The translations under genes and the position numbers were made by a program. Under the pieces are notes generated by a model. That model was given only the letters and a program-made list of their open reading frames with translations. It made no database searches and was not told the origin of the DNA. This document shows positions 55,066-63,481 of a DNA stretch of 64,000 nucleotides, piece by piece. Position 1 is the first letter of the stretch, and the number at the start of each line of letters is the position of its first letter. Source of the DNA: Planococcus salinus (GTDB lineage Bacteria > Bacillota > Bacilli > Bacillales_A > Planococcaceae); the NCBI RefSeq assembly GCF_003719725.1, contig NZ_RIAX01000002.1, positions 372,001 to 436,000 on the forward strand. The letters run 5' to 3'.

Positions 55066-57620
55066 AATTGTTCGATGGTGTTGGATTGTGCGTCCGTTTT
55101 TGTTTCAGTTTTGATGAAAGCTTCTTTCGATGGCATTTTCAACCCAAAACGCCTGAGCGTGATATCAAGGAAAAACAACATCATCCCAAGCAGCACCAAA
55201 CTTCGTTGGATCGGCTGCAACGTTCCACTGCTGTAGGGAATGTCCCGAAACGACTCGTCCAGTGATTCCACTACTTCTCCCCCCGTCCGCTCTGCGACTG
55301 CCCGAAGCAGAGACATATTCGGTTCACTGATTCTGTATTCATCTCCATAGGGAATCGTCAATCCGGTCTTGAAAGCGGCGCCGGTTTCGTTGGCGATGCT
55401 GAAGAACACCAGACCCGGGTCAGCATCCAGTGTAACCTCCACTTTCCCCGGAGCTACGGGTTCTGTTTCTGACGGCAATTCGTTTCCTTGTTCATCGACC
55501 ACTGTGACATTCAAGATAGCTGATGACTGCGTCGGATCTTCCACTGTATAAACGCCTTGCTCTTTTTTCGCCACAGTGAATGGAATCTCTTCGAACGCCG
55601 GAAAGGACTCTGCTACCGTCCGGTTCCAGAAAGCCGGCCAGTTTTGCCATGCTTGGAATCCACCGCTCCACGAGCCGCTGTCCGAGGTATAGGCAATGGT
55701 TTTGCCCAATCCGTAATTCCATGAAGCCAACACCGGATCTTCTTCCGTACTTTCAGCAGCAACAGAAGCGGCCGGCTTTGGAGTGGTCGCAATGTAGGCG
55801 TTCATCTCCGGGACTCCGTCCACGAAAAGAGAACTCCAATCGCTTTCATATACGATCGGTTGAAACGGATCATCGACGATATAGGTTCTGGACATCATCA
55901 TCGTTTCCCGGGACAGGATCGCTGGAATGGTGCTGGCATCGCTGACATCATAAAAACGGCCGGCACCCGCGTCGGCCAATGTTTCCAGCAAAATCTGATC
56001 AGCATCCTGGCCGATGGCAACCGTGGACAGTGTGACATTGTGTTCTTTGCCGTCTTCAATCAGCGAAGTATAATCGCCCGCAGTCGCCGATTGGCCGTCT
56101 GTCAGCAAAATGATGTGTTTCCGCTGTAATTCCAATTCCTCCAATTGTCCGTACGCTTCTTCCAGTGAGCTGAAGATTTCCGTACCGCCTCCGGGTCCGA
56201 TCGACAATATTTTGTCAATGGCATCTTCCGGATCAGCCAGCTTTTCAGTCGGCAAAATTTCCCACGGCCGATCATCGAATGCAATAACACCCACTGTATC
56301 GTCTTCACGCAGCAATTCCACCGAGCGCGCCGCCGCTTCTTTGGCCAACTCCATTTTCATGCCTGCCATGCTGCCGGAACGGTCCATCACGATGATGAGT
56401 CCGAGAGACGGCAGTTCATGCTTGCCTTTCACTTCCATATCCACCGGCAAGATTCTCTCAATCGGGGTCTTGAAGTAACCGCCGAGGCCGAAACTTTGAT
56501 CGCCTCCGACCATAACAAATCCGACACCAAACTGCTGCACAGCCTGTTCAATGACGTTCATTTGCTGCTCACCGACAGTGGTCCCCGAAACATTGTCAAA
56601 AATGATGGAGTCATATGCCAGGACCGAAGATAAAGTTTCCGGCAATTGCGAGGCTGTCAGTTCGGTGATTCCAATCTTTTCTCCGTCAAGCAAATCGGAA
56701 ATCGGGCTGGTTTCATTGCCACTGACCACCAGCACTTCGGGACTTCCTTCCACTTCCGTCATACTGAACATCGCATTATTTTCCAGGAAAGCGTCATCAG
56801 CGATTTCCAGTCGTGCTTCGAACTTCAGCAAGCCTTCCTTCGACGCCGGATAATTGTAGGCCAGTAGATTACGGCCTTGTGACAGCATAATTTCAGTTCT
56901 GTCGATTTCTTCATCGTTCATCGAGATGATCAGTTCTGCTGAAGCTTCCCTGTCCGATTCGATCGCCAATGAAAAAGGCAGCGATTCACCGGGAAAAGCA
57001 GAAGAAGGTGTGGTGAATTCGGTAATCGCCACATCTTTTCCGGCTTGCTGTTCGACAGGCAGAACATCAACTTGAAGCCGCTCCGATTCCAGCCAGTCAA
57101 GACTGTCGATGACAGAAGACCTGGTTTCATTGCCATCGGTCATCAAAACAAGGCGCATCGCCAAACTGGTATCGCCACTGTTTAAGGCAAGCTGAAGCGC
57201 CTGCGCCAAATCGGTATGGCTGTTCTGTCCGATTGTCATTTCTGTCGGCATTGAATCCCACTCTTCTGAAACCGGCACCAGCGACTGAAAGTCTTCAGCA
57301 AATGTATAAACACCTGCCAGTTGATGGTCCGCCTTATTTTCAACAGCGCCTTCCACCCACGAGGCCATGGTGCTTTGCATTCCCTCCAGCGACGCCGAAC
57401 GATCCATCAGGAAAATGACTTGTTCTTCTGTAACCGGGCGGTAAATAGACGGTGCAGCCAAAGCAAAGATCAACAGCATGACTGCCGTCAACCGCAACCC
57501 GAATACCAATTTAAAAAGCTTCGTTGCTTCTTGCAGACTGGTGTAACCAAGATAGATAAAATACACCACCGTAGGCACCAGCAGTAGAAGCCACCAGGGA
57601 TCATCGATTCGAAGTTCCAC
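55041..57620 (-). CDS. Large membrane protein with two VWA domains flanking a GATase-like domain
   Basis: About 859 residues. Two N-terminal helices (about 9-24 and 43-58) lead to a first VWA domain with MIDAS DRSAS (73-77) and LMTDGNETRSS. Then come a glutamine-amidotransferase-like domain without a catalytic nucleophile that I can identify (about 292-392; VMVGGDQSFGLGGY), a second VWA with MIDAS DRSGSMAG (413-417) and TDGQSAT, and a C-terminal helix near residue 825. GTG 57620 is chosen because GGGAGGTG lies seven bases before it; the gene overlaps the BatA-like gene by 20 bases. Role unknown; probably an envelope scaffold or receptor working with the MoxR ATPase. Confidence 0.8.
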   Translation of the reverse strand: MELRIDDPWWLLLLVPTVVYFIYLGYTSLQEATKLFKLVFGLRLTAVMLLIFALAAPSIYRPVTEEQVIFLMDRSASLEGMQSTMASWVEGAVENKADHQLAGVYTFAEDFQSLVPVSEEWDSMPTEMTIGQNSHTDLAQALQLALNSGDTSLAMRLVLMTDGNETRSSVIDSLDWLESERLQVDVLPVEQQAGKDVAITEFTTPSSAFPGESLPFSLAIESDREASAELIISMNDEEIDRTEIMLSQGRNLLAYNYPASKEGLLKFEARLEIADDAFLENNAMFSMTEVEGSPEVLVVSGNETSPISDLLDGEKIGITELTASQLPETLSSVLAYDSIIFDNVSGTTVGEQQMNVIEQAVQQFGVGFVMVGGDQSFGLGGYFKTPIERILPVDMEVKGKHELPSLGLIIVMDRSGSMAGMKMELAKEAAARSVELLREDDTVGVIAFDDRPWEILPTEKLADPEDAIDKILSIGPGGGTEIFSSLEEAYGQLEELELQRKHIILLTDGQSATAGDYTSLIEDGKEHNVTLSTVAIGQDADQILLETLADAGAGRFYDVSDASTIPAILSRETMMMSRTYIVDDPFQPIVYESDWSSLFVDGVPEMNAYIATTPKPAASVAAESTEEDPVLASWNYGLGKTIAYTSDSGSWSGGFQAWQNWPAFWNRTVAESFPAFEEIPFTVAKKEQGVYTVEDPTQSSAILNVTVVDEQGNELPSETEPVAPGKVEVTLDADPGLVFFSIANETGAAFKTGLTIPYGDEYRISEPNMSLLRAVAERTGGEVVESLDESFRDIPYSSGTLQPIQRSLVLLGMMLFFLDITLRRFGLKMPSKEAFIKTETKTDAQSNTIEQLIKAKKRN

Positions 57621-59334
57621 GCCTGTACACCTCCCATTCCACAAAAAGAAGCAGCAGCACAGCTGCGATCAGCCAAGGAACAAGCGAAAATTGAACCGTT
57701 TCTTCTGTCGATTCTGCAGTCCCAATCGAATAGGTGGAACCTGAAGCCAGTTCTTTTTCTTCGCTGCTCAATTGCACCACCAGTTCCCGTTTTCCGCTGT
57801 CTCCTCTTACTTCATAACGCCCCGGCTGTTCCGGCGCAATAAAAGGCCCCTGTCCTTCCATATAGGAATACAGATAACTGCCGTCTTTAAAAATCTCCCA
57901 TTCCCCTGAGCTCGACATCAGGGGCACTGAACGGTGTTCGTTTGGCTGAAAAAATCCCAGGAAGTTTTCAGTGGCTGACAATTCCTGCGAGGCACTCCAT
58001 AAAAACAAAGGAAACGACGGATGCAGTGGCCAGTCGGTAAGCTGGACATCTGTCAAAACGATGATGTCTCCTGTCGGTGACAATTGGATAAACGGCTCAC
58101 CGTTGATCGTGGCGATGGTTTCGAATCCTTCAAACGGCGGATACAGCTCAGAAACATAGACATCCTCGAGATCCGCATATGTAAACAAAGGATGATTCGC
58201 CGCTTCCACCTGCCCAGCCGCTTGGTGGGTACTTTCATCATCTCTCCCAATCAGCAGAACCGGCTCTTCACTTTCAAGGAAAGCGGTTTGATTGGTGACC
58301 ACCGGCGCTCCGGAGAGATTCTGCAATTGATCCGGCGCCACGAGATTGACATCCAAATTCAACGATTCGAAACCGGTGGCCAGCAGTTCATGCAACCTGG
58401 AATCAACAAAAACTTCCTGGACCGGATTTTGGGCGTAGGACACCATATCATTGTCCGCCCTATACTCATCTGCTGCATCTAATGTTGCCTGCCATACCGT
58501 TTCCTGCGGCAAACTGTCAAATGGCACCAGCACCTCTTCATCTGGCTCCAGAGATACTTGAGCCGATTCAGTGGTATTACCGCCCTGGATTTCCACGATT
58601 CCTTCCATTGCTTCCGCACTGTTATTGACGATCTGGACAAAGGCCCGCATGCCGTTGTCTGTTTCCGACAAACCGAATTGGCGGATCGAAAGGTTTTGCA
58701 GACTGTTATCGAACCCATGGACTTCGTAGGCAAAGCCGGCCTTGTGGGTAAAAACGCTTCGATCCAGTGCATCAGTAAACACGTGAATAACGGTCGAATC
58801 GTTGTCAACAAGTGTTTCGGCAAACAGCAGCGCCTGCTCGATTTCCGCTTTTTCATAAGTGACCGCCAACCGGTCGATGGCTTCTGTCACTTTTGCCGGC
58901 TCTCTTTCATGGCGCAGCACAACTTCCGGGCTGGCTCCGGTCGTTATGATGGTCACTGGCTTGCCGCCGGTCTGAGCGGCCAGTTCTGTCATCGTTGCCT
59001 GCTGCTGTTCAAAGCGTGTCGGTGTACCGGCGAGCATCGTGGCAGATGTATCAACGATGAAGATGAATTCATTTCCTTCCAGTTCTTCAGAATGGATAAA
59101 AGGGCCAAGAAGCGCCACTACACAAAGTATCAGTGCTGCCAGTTGCAAATAAAACAACAGCTGATGCTGCAGCTTTTTCAAAAAAGGGGACGCCTGCATT
59201 TCTTTCATCAGTTCCCGCCAAAGCAAAGTGGAAGAAACCGTTTGGTCTTTGTATTTTTTCCGAAAAAAATAATACAGAATGACGGCGAGCGGCATGATTG
59301 CCGTCCAGATCAAACCCCATCCTGAAATTCCCAT
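57601..59334 (-). CDS. BatA-like membrane protein with VWA domain
   Basis: 577 residues. The N-terminal aerotolerance-regulator (BatA) segment has two helices (about 6-24 and 57-77) and the motif SSTLLWRELMKEMQASPFLKKL. A VWA domain (about 90-260) carries MIDAS DTSAT, a variant with Thr in place of the last Ser. A second half of beta-rich sequence and a C-terminal helix (about 550-570) complete it. Such proteins occur with MoxR ATPases and DUF58 proteins. It is 11 bases downstream of the DUF58 gene. Confidence 0.82.
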   Translation of the reverse strand: MGISGWGLIWTAIMPLAVILYYFFRKKYKDQTVSSTLLWRELMKEMQASPFLKKLQHQLLFYLQLAALILCVVALLGPFIHSEELEGNEFIFIVDTSATMLAGTPTRFEQQQATMTELAAQTGGKPVTIITTGASPEVVLRHEREPAKVTEAIDRLAVTYEKAEIEQALLFAETLVDNDSTVIHVFTDALDRSVFTHKAGFAYEVHGFDNSLQNLSIRQFGLSETDNGMRAFVQIVNNSAEAMEGIVEIQGGNTTESAQVSLEPDEEVLVPFDSLPQETVWQATLDAADEYRADNDMVSYAQNPVQEVFVDSRLHELLATGFESLNLDVNLVAPDQLQNLSGAPVVTNQTAFLESEEPVLLIGRDDESTHQAAGQVEAANHPLFTYADLEDVYVSELYPPFEGFETIATINGEPFIQLSPTGDIIVLTDVQLTDWPLHPSFPLFLWSASQELSATENFLGFFQPNEHRSVPLMSSSGEWEIFKDGSYLYSYMEGQGPFIAPEQPGRYEVRGDSGKRELVVQLSSEEKELASGSTYSIGTAESTEETVQFSLVPWLIAAVLLLLFVEWEVYRRGTSNR

Positions 59335-59345
59335 ACCGCTTCACC

Positions 59346-60206
59346 TCACTCAATCCAATTTCTTCTTGCCAGCTGCTGCAAAACAATCTGCTGAATGCCA
59401 TCTTCGGCATGCACATGCATATACTGGATGCCCTGTTTTCTGCAAACCGCTTCCAACGCCTTATTATGCGCTTCGCGTTTGTCCTGATAAGCCTTTAACG
59501 CCCCTTGCGTCATCGATACATTTACATCCTCCTGAGTTTCGTTGTCAATCAGACGCATATCCCCGTCGAAGGAAGGATTCCTTTCTTCCGCCGTACTGAT
59601 CTGAAGAAATCGGACATCCTGTGAAAACCTGGGTGTTTGTTTGAAAAACAAGACCCAGTCATCAATCGGTTCCAAACCGTCCGATAAGATGAACAGTACC
59701 GTGGAATCTTTAGCTACATAAAAACCTGCATTTCCGGCGAACGAATTTTGAGTGGGACCAGGAAGCGATGCCATATAATGTTCGAACAATTTCCTGGCGG
59801 ATTTCCCTTTTTTCCGAAAAGGCACCGTTTTTTCCTGCCCTCCAGAAACGGTAAGGCGATCATCTTTTGTCAATACCATCATACCGAGCGTATAAGCCAG
59901 CTGTTTCGTAAAAAGCCATTTCCTCTCCATCGACTTCGAGCTGTCAATCATCAGGTGGACGCGCATTTCCTGTTCATCCAAAAAACGTTTTATGTAGACA
60001 CGATCCGTTCTGGCATAAACATTCCAGTCAATATGCCGGACATCATCTCCAGGGTGGTATTCCCGGAAATCGGAAAAATCCAATGAGGAACCGAACCGTG
60101 CCGAGCGATGGGATCCTTTGTGATGACCCCGGATTTTCGCTTTTGTCGCAATGGAGTAACGACTCAAGCGGGAAACCCAGTCAGCGGGCAGGTGCAAAAA
60201 AGTCAT
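59346..60206 (-). CDS. DUF58 domain protein with VWA-like fold
   Basis: 286 residues. The DUF58 signature REYHPGDDVRHIDWNVYAR is clear, followed by a VWA-like region with MIDSSKSMERKW (MIDAS). No membrane helix, so it is cytoplasmic, unlike many DUF58 proteins with N-terminal helices. DUF58 proteins pair with MoxR AAA+ ATPases, as here, where the start overlaps the moxR stop (ATGA). Thought to act as the substrate-adaptor or metal-dependent partner in MoxR systems; the target is unknown. Confidence 0.87.
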   Translation of the reverse strand: MTFLHLPADWVSRLSRYSIATKAKIRGHHKGSHRSARFGSSLDFSDFREYHPGDDVRHIDWNVYARTDRVYIKRFLDEQEMRVHLMIDSSKSMERKWLFTKQLAYTLGMMVLTKDDRLTVSGGQEKTVPFRKKGKSARKLFEHYMASLPGPTQNSFAGNAGFYVAKDSTVLFILSDGLEPIDDWVLFFKQTPRFSQDVRFLQISTAEERNPSFDGDMRLIDNETQEDVNVSMTQGALKAYQDKREAHNKALEAVCRKQGIQYMHVHAEDGIQQIVLQQLARRNWIE

Positions 60207-61195
60207 TTTGCTTTCCCCTTCCCGGCTGTACCGATCACCACGTCAATCAGCTCATCCGCCTCTTTGCCATCCGCTTCCCCTTCATAATTGAGCAACAGCC
60301 GATGCCGTAAAACCGGCTTTGCGACATGCTTCAAATCGCCGATGGATACATGGTATCGCCCTTCGATCAAAGCGCGCGCTTTTGCCAGGCGAATAAGACT
60401 CTGCAAGCCCCGCGGCCCGCTGCCATATTGAATATACTGACGGATTTCTTCAAATTCCGTTTGATCGGGATGTGTGTTTTGAATCAGGTCTACCGCCACC
60501 ATGAGGATATCATCAGCAATCAACACTTCTTTGGTCATACGCTGTGCTTCCAGTAAAGCAGCCGTGTCCATTTTTTTCGTCAATTCGATGTTGTCTGATC
60601 CTGTCGTCCGTCTGCTGATTTCCGCCAATTCAGAGCGCGTCGGATACGACACCAGAATTTTGCAAAGAAAGCGGTCCATTTGAGCTTCCGGTAACGGGTA
60701 GGTTCCTTCCATTTCAATCGGATTCTGTGTCGCCAGCACAAAAAACGGCCGTTTCATCGGCTTGGTATCCCCCAATATGGTCACCGTCTTTTCCCCCATT
60801 GCTTCAAGCAGGGCACTCTGTGTTTTTGGAGTTGCCCGGTTAATTTCATCTGCCAGCACCATCTGATGGAAAATCGGTCCTTCACGGAACGTAAAGTGCT
60901 GCCTGCCGTCCCCGTCGCGTTCAATCAGACTGGTTCCTGTAATATCAGAAGGCATCAGGTCAGGAGTAAATTGGATTCTGGAAAAAGACAGATCCAGCAC
61001 CTCAGAAATCGTGCGGATAAGCATCGTTTTCCCGAGGCCGGGCAAGCCCTCCAGCAACGCGTGCCCATCTGCCAAAATAGCGTAGAGCGAGAACTCAATC
61101 GCTTCTTCCTGTCCGACAATGAACCGGCCGATTTCTTCACGGACATCCTGCAGCCTCTTGCTCATGTCAGTAAATTGTTCAATTGCGTTTGTCAT
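60203..61195 (-). CDS. MoxR family AAA+ ATPase
   Basis: 330 residues. Walker A GLPGLGKT, Walker B VLADEINRATPKTQSALLEAM (read from 60859 to about 60797), sensor 1 ATQNPIE and the arginine finger region DRF are intact, followed by the C-terminal lid domain. MoxR ATPases act as chaperones that load cofactors or assemble complexes containing VWA proteins. It lies between a tether-like membrane protein and the DUF58 gene in one operon. Confidence 0.93.
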   Translation of the reverse strand: MTNAIEQFTDMSKRLQDVREEIGRFIVGQEEAIEFSLYAILADGHALLEGLPGLGKTMLIRTISEVLDLSFSRIQFTPDLMPSDITGTSLIERDGDGRQHFTFREGPIFHQMVLADEINRATPKTQSALLEAMGEKTVTILGDTKPMKRPFFVLATQNPIEMEGTYPLPEAQMDRFLCKILVSYPTRSELAEISRRTTGSDNIELTKKMDTAALLEAQRMTKEVLIADDILMVAVDLIQNTHPDQTEFEEIRQYIQYGSGPRGLQSLIRLAKARALIEGRYHVSIGDLKHVAKPVLRHRLLLNYEGEADGKEADELIDVVIGTAGKGKAK

Positions 61196-61209
61196 CGTAT
61201 CCCTGCTTT

Positions 61210-62625
61210 CTATTCATTGGATTCCATCGATGTGAAATACTGCTCCACAACTTTCTGCAAGTCAGCAGGCAATCCGATGCGCTCAGCACTGGTGAAATAG
61301 GATTCAGAATAATCACCTGCAACATCGGCATAAGGTCTCGCTGTACCGCGTTCGGCAGGGACGGTTCCTTCCTGTTCATCAGCCGCTTCACCGTCACCCA
61401 CTTCGCCTCGATCAACTTCCACTTCACCTTCCCCGCCAAGTCTCGAAGGTAATGTCACAAACTCTCTGCTGCCCTGGCCTGTTCCAGCCCCATCACCTTG
61501 CCCTTGGCCGTCACCTGATTCAGATCCAGAGCCACTTCCTTCCCCTTGCCCTGAACCGCTTCCAGACCCTTGCCCTTCGCCGGCTCCTTGACCAGAACCT
61601 TGTCCTTCACCTTGCCCGTCTTCACTTCCTGCACCATCTTCTGCAGAACTTGTTTCTCCACTCTGTCCGTTCGAATCACTTGAGCCTGCTTCCGGTTCCC
61701 CGTCTTCATTTATGTCCTGAGAACCGGAGGAACCGTCTGCTTCGCCGGCGGATTCAATTTCCGAGCCGTCTTCAGTACTGCTTTCCTGGCTGTTGGCAAT
61801 GGTTTGCTGCAAAGGAAATGATACCGGGTTTCCTGAATTGCTGAGAGCGGTCTGCGTCTCTCCCGCCTGTCCGGCCAGCTTTTCCGCCGCATCCGCTGCG
61901 TCAGTAGCTTCCGGAGCGTCTCCCAGGCCTTCTGCCGCCAACTCCTGTTGCTGCAGCTTCAGCTCTTTTTGTTTTTTCACCAGTTCTTTCAGAGCTTGTT
62001 CAGCTGTCTCCGCCTGTTCTGCCGATTCCTTCAACTGCTGCATCTCTTCTTTCACTTTTTCTGTCTTCGCCTGCTCTTCTATTTCTTTTGCCTTTTCCAC
62101 CACATCTTCAATCAGCTCACGGTCCCGCTCGATTTGCCGGGCCTCCTGCTGCAGAGAACTTGGAGACATCAAGAGCCAGGTCAACGCTAGTAATAGAACC
62201 GTGCTCCCTATCAGCCACTTGCCGAGAACCCAGTATTTCGGTTCTTTTTTGAACAGTTGATAACTCATTGGAATGAGCGCCGCTGTTTTTTTCGTGAGTT
62301 CCTTTGCCAAAAAACTCTCTTCATTCATCTTCCACACTGTCAGCAGTTCATTATGGGGCGTGAAGTGGTCAAGACGTTGTACTGCATCGCGGATTTGCGG
62401 CAATGTCCTGAATGATACTGACAGCCACACAATCAGCATCGCAGCCCCTGCAATATATGCATAAAATTCATAATAAGGAAAGACGAACAACCGTGACACT
62501 ACGAGCAATGAAACCGCAGCCAGCAATCCGAAAAAAATTGCTTGCTGCAAAGAACGGCTTATATGAACCAGTTTCAAAAGACGATTCGCTTTCCTGATAT
62601 AGCGCTTGATCTCACGGTTGTCCAT
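61210..62625 (-). CDS. Membrane protein with coiled coil and Gly/Ser/Gln/Glu low-complexity region
   Basis: 471 residues. Two N-terminal helices (about 31-50 and 54-70) and a third at about 136-153 precede a long Gln/Glu/Lys coiled coil (157-232). A region of about 70 residues (315-386) is composed almost entirely of Gly, Ser, Gln, Glu and Asp in short G-Q-G and G-S-G repeats. The final 45 residues (DVAGDYSESYFTSAERIG, then QKVVEQYFTSM) look conserved and resemble tails of membrane proteins in other MoxR clusters. I do not know the name of the family. It could tether the MoxR/DUF58 complex to the membrane. Confidence 0.7.
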   Translation of the reverse strand: MDNREIKRYIRKANRLLKLVHISRSLQQAIFFGLLAAVSLLVVSRLFVFPYYEFYAYIAGAAMLIVWLSVSFRTLPQIRDAVQRLDHFTPHNELLTVWKMNEESFLAKELTKKTAALIPMSYQLFKKEPKYWVLGKWLIGSTVLLLALTWLLMSPSSLQQEARQIERDRELIEDVVEKAKEIEEQAKTEKVKEEMQQLKESAEQAETAEQALKELVKKQKELKLQQQELAAEGLGDAPEATDAADAAEKLAGQAGETQTALSNSGNPVSFPLQQTIANSQESSTEDGSEIESAGEADGSSGSQDINEDGEPEAGSSDSNGQSGETSSAEDGAGSEDGQGEGQGSGQGAGEGQGSGSGSGQGEGSGSGSESGDGQGQGDGAGTGQGSREFVTLPSRLGGEGEVEVDRGEVGDGEAADEQEGTVPAERGTARPYADVAGDYSESYFTSAERIGLPADLQKVVEQYFTSMESNE

Positions 62626-62638
62626 TTCTTCCCCCTCC

Positions 62639-63481
62639 TTATTTGTATTTATGCATATTGACCCGCAGCCTTTTAACCGATAAAAAAATTGCCGCAGCAG
62701 TCAGCACACTGTAAAAAATGAAATATCCAGCCCATAACGGGAACGTCACTGTGGCCAGATTCAGGATTTGATCAGCAACTGCCGGCTGCAGCAATGTTAA
62801 CAAGACGACAGGAGGATTGATGCTTGCCCAAAAATAGGACATCGGCGAAAAGTTCGGCATGGCATTTCCATACTGCGAGATCTGCAATGAAATCAGCAGA
62901 AAGAACCCTGTCACCACGGTCAGGAAAATCATCGTACCGTAAGTAGTGATCATCGAAACGATAGTTCTTCGGATCAGTGTGGAAAAAAGGACTCCGATGC
63001 TTCCAATCGCCAACAAAGTCAGCAGGTAAAACATGAAAATAACAGCAATCTGTCCCGGTGAAACACCGCCGTATAAAAACACCAGACTGTAGATCGGCAG
63101 GCCTGCTACAATCATCAATAACAAAAATGCCACTGAAGAAGTCATTTTACCGAAAATGATCTGAAACGACGTCTGGGAAGTAGTCAGCAGAATATTCAAT
63201 GTCTGCTTTTCACGCTCCGAACTGATCGTGCCAGCTGTCAGTCCAGGTGTGATGAACAAGATCAGGCCAAGTTGAATATATGACATCATGCTGAACAGCA
63301 GAAAGCTCTCTGTCGGTCGAAAAAAACCGCTCCCTGTCAGTGAAGTCGTTAAAAAGATAAAGCCGAAAACAAACACACTCATGGCGACCAAATAAAACAA
63401 TATGCCGCTGAAACTTTTTATGTTCCGGAACCTCAGCTTCAACTCTTTCACCAGAACCGGATTTGCCAGAAGCGTTTTCAT
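62639..63481 (-). CDS. ABC-2 type transporter permease
   Basis: 280 residues with six membrane helices (about 22-44, 62-80, 105-130, 138-160, 170-195 and 240-262). The N-terminal NPVLVKELKLRFRN and GTISSEREKQTLNILLTT are typical of ABC-2/Yhg-type permeases that work with a NatA-like ATPase. It overlaps the ATPase gene upstream by four bases (ATGA). Substrate unknown; in MoxR/VWA clusters of this layout the pair may move lipids, glycans or proteins. Confidence 0.85.
   Translation of the reverse strand: MKTLLANPVLVKELKLRFRNIKSFSGILFYLVAMSVFVFGFIFLTTSLTGSGFFRPTESFLLFSMMSYIQLGLILFITPGLTAGTISSEREKQTLNILLTTSQTSFQIIFGKMTSSVAFLLLMIVAGLPIYSLVFLYGGVSPGQIAVIFMFYLLTLLAIGSIGVLFSTLIRRTIVSMITTYGTMIFLTVVTGFFLLISLQISQYGNAMPNFSPMSYFWASINPPVVLLTLLQPAVADQILNLATVTFPLWAGYFIFYSVLTAAAIFLSVKRLRVNMHKYK

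Noticed and set aside
58558-59325. A 255-codon plus-strand frame opposite the BatA-like gene
   Set aside because: Antisense shadow. The minus strand encodes a recognisable BatA/VWA protein with a MIDAS motif; the plus frame has no motif and no translation signal.
61468-61683. Possible CRISPR-like or tandem repeat array
   Set aside because: The repetition is codon-level low complexity within a single open frame (Gly/Ser/Gln/Glu); there are no constant repeats with unique spacers.
61793-62260. Ser/Cys/Phe-rich plus-strand frame opposite the tether protein
   Set aside because: It arises from antisense reading of the Gln/Glu/Ala coiled coil and low-complexity codons. No start signal.
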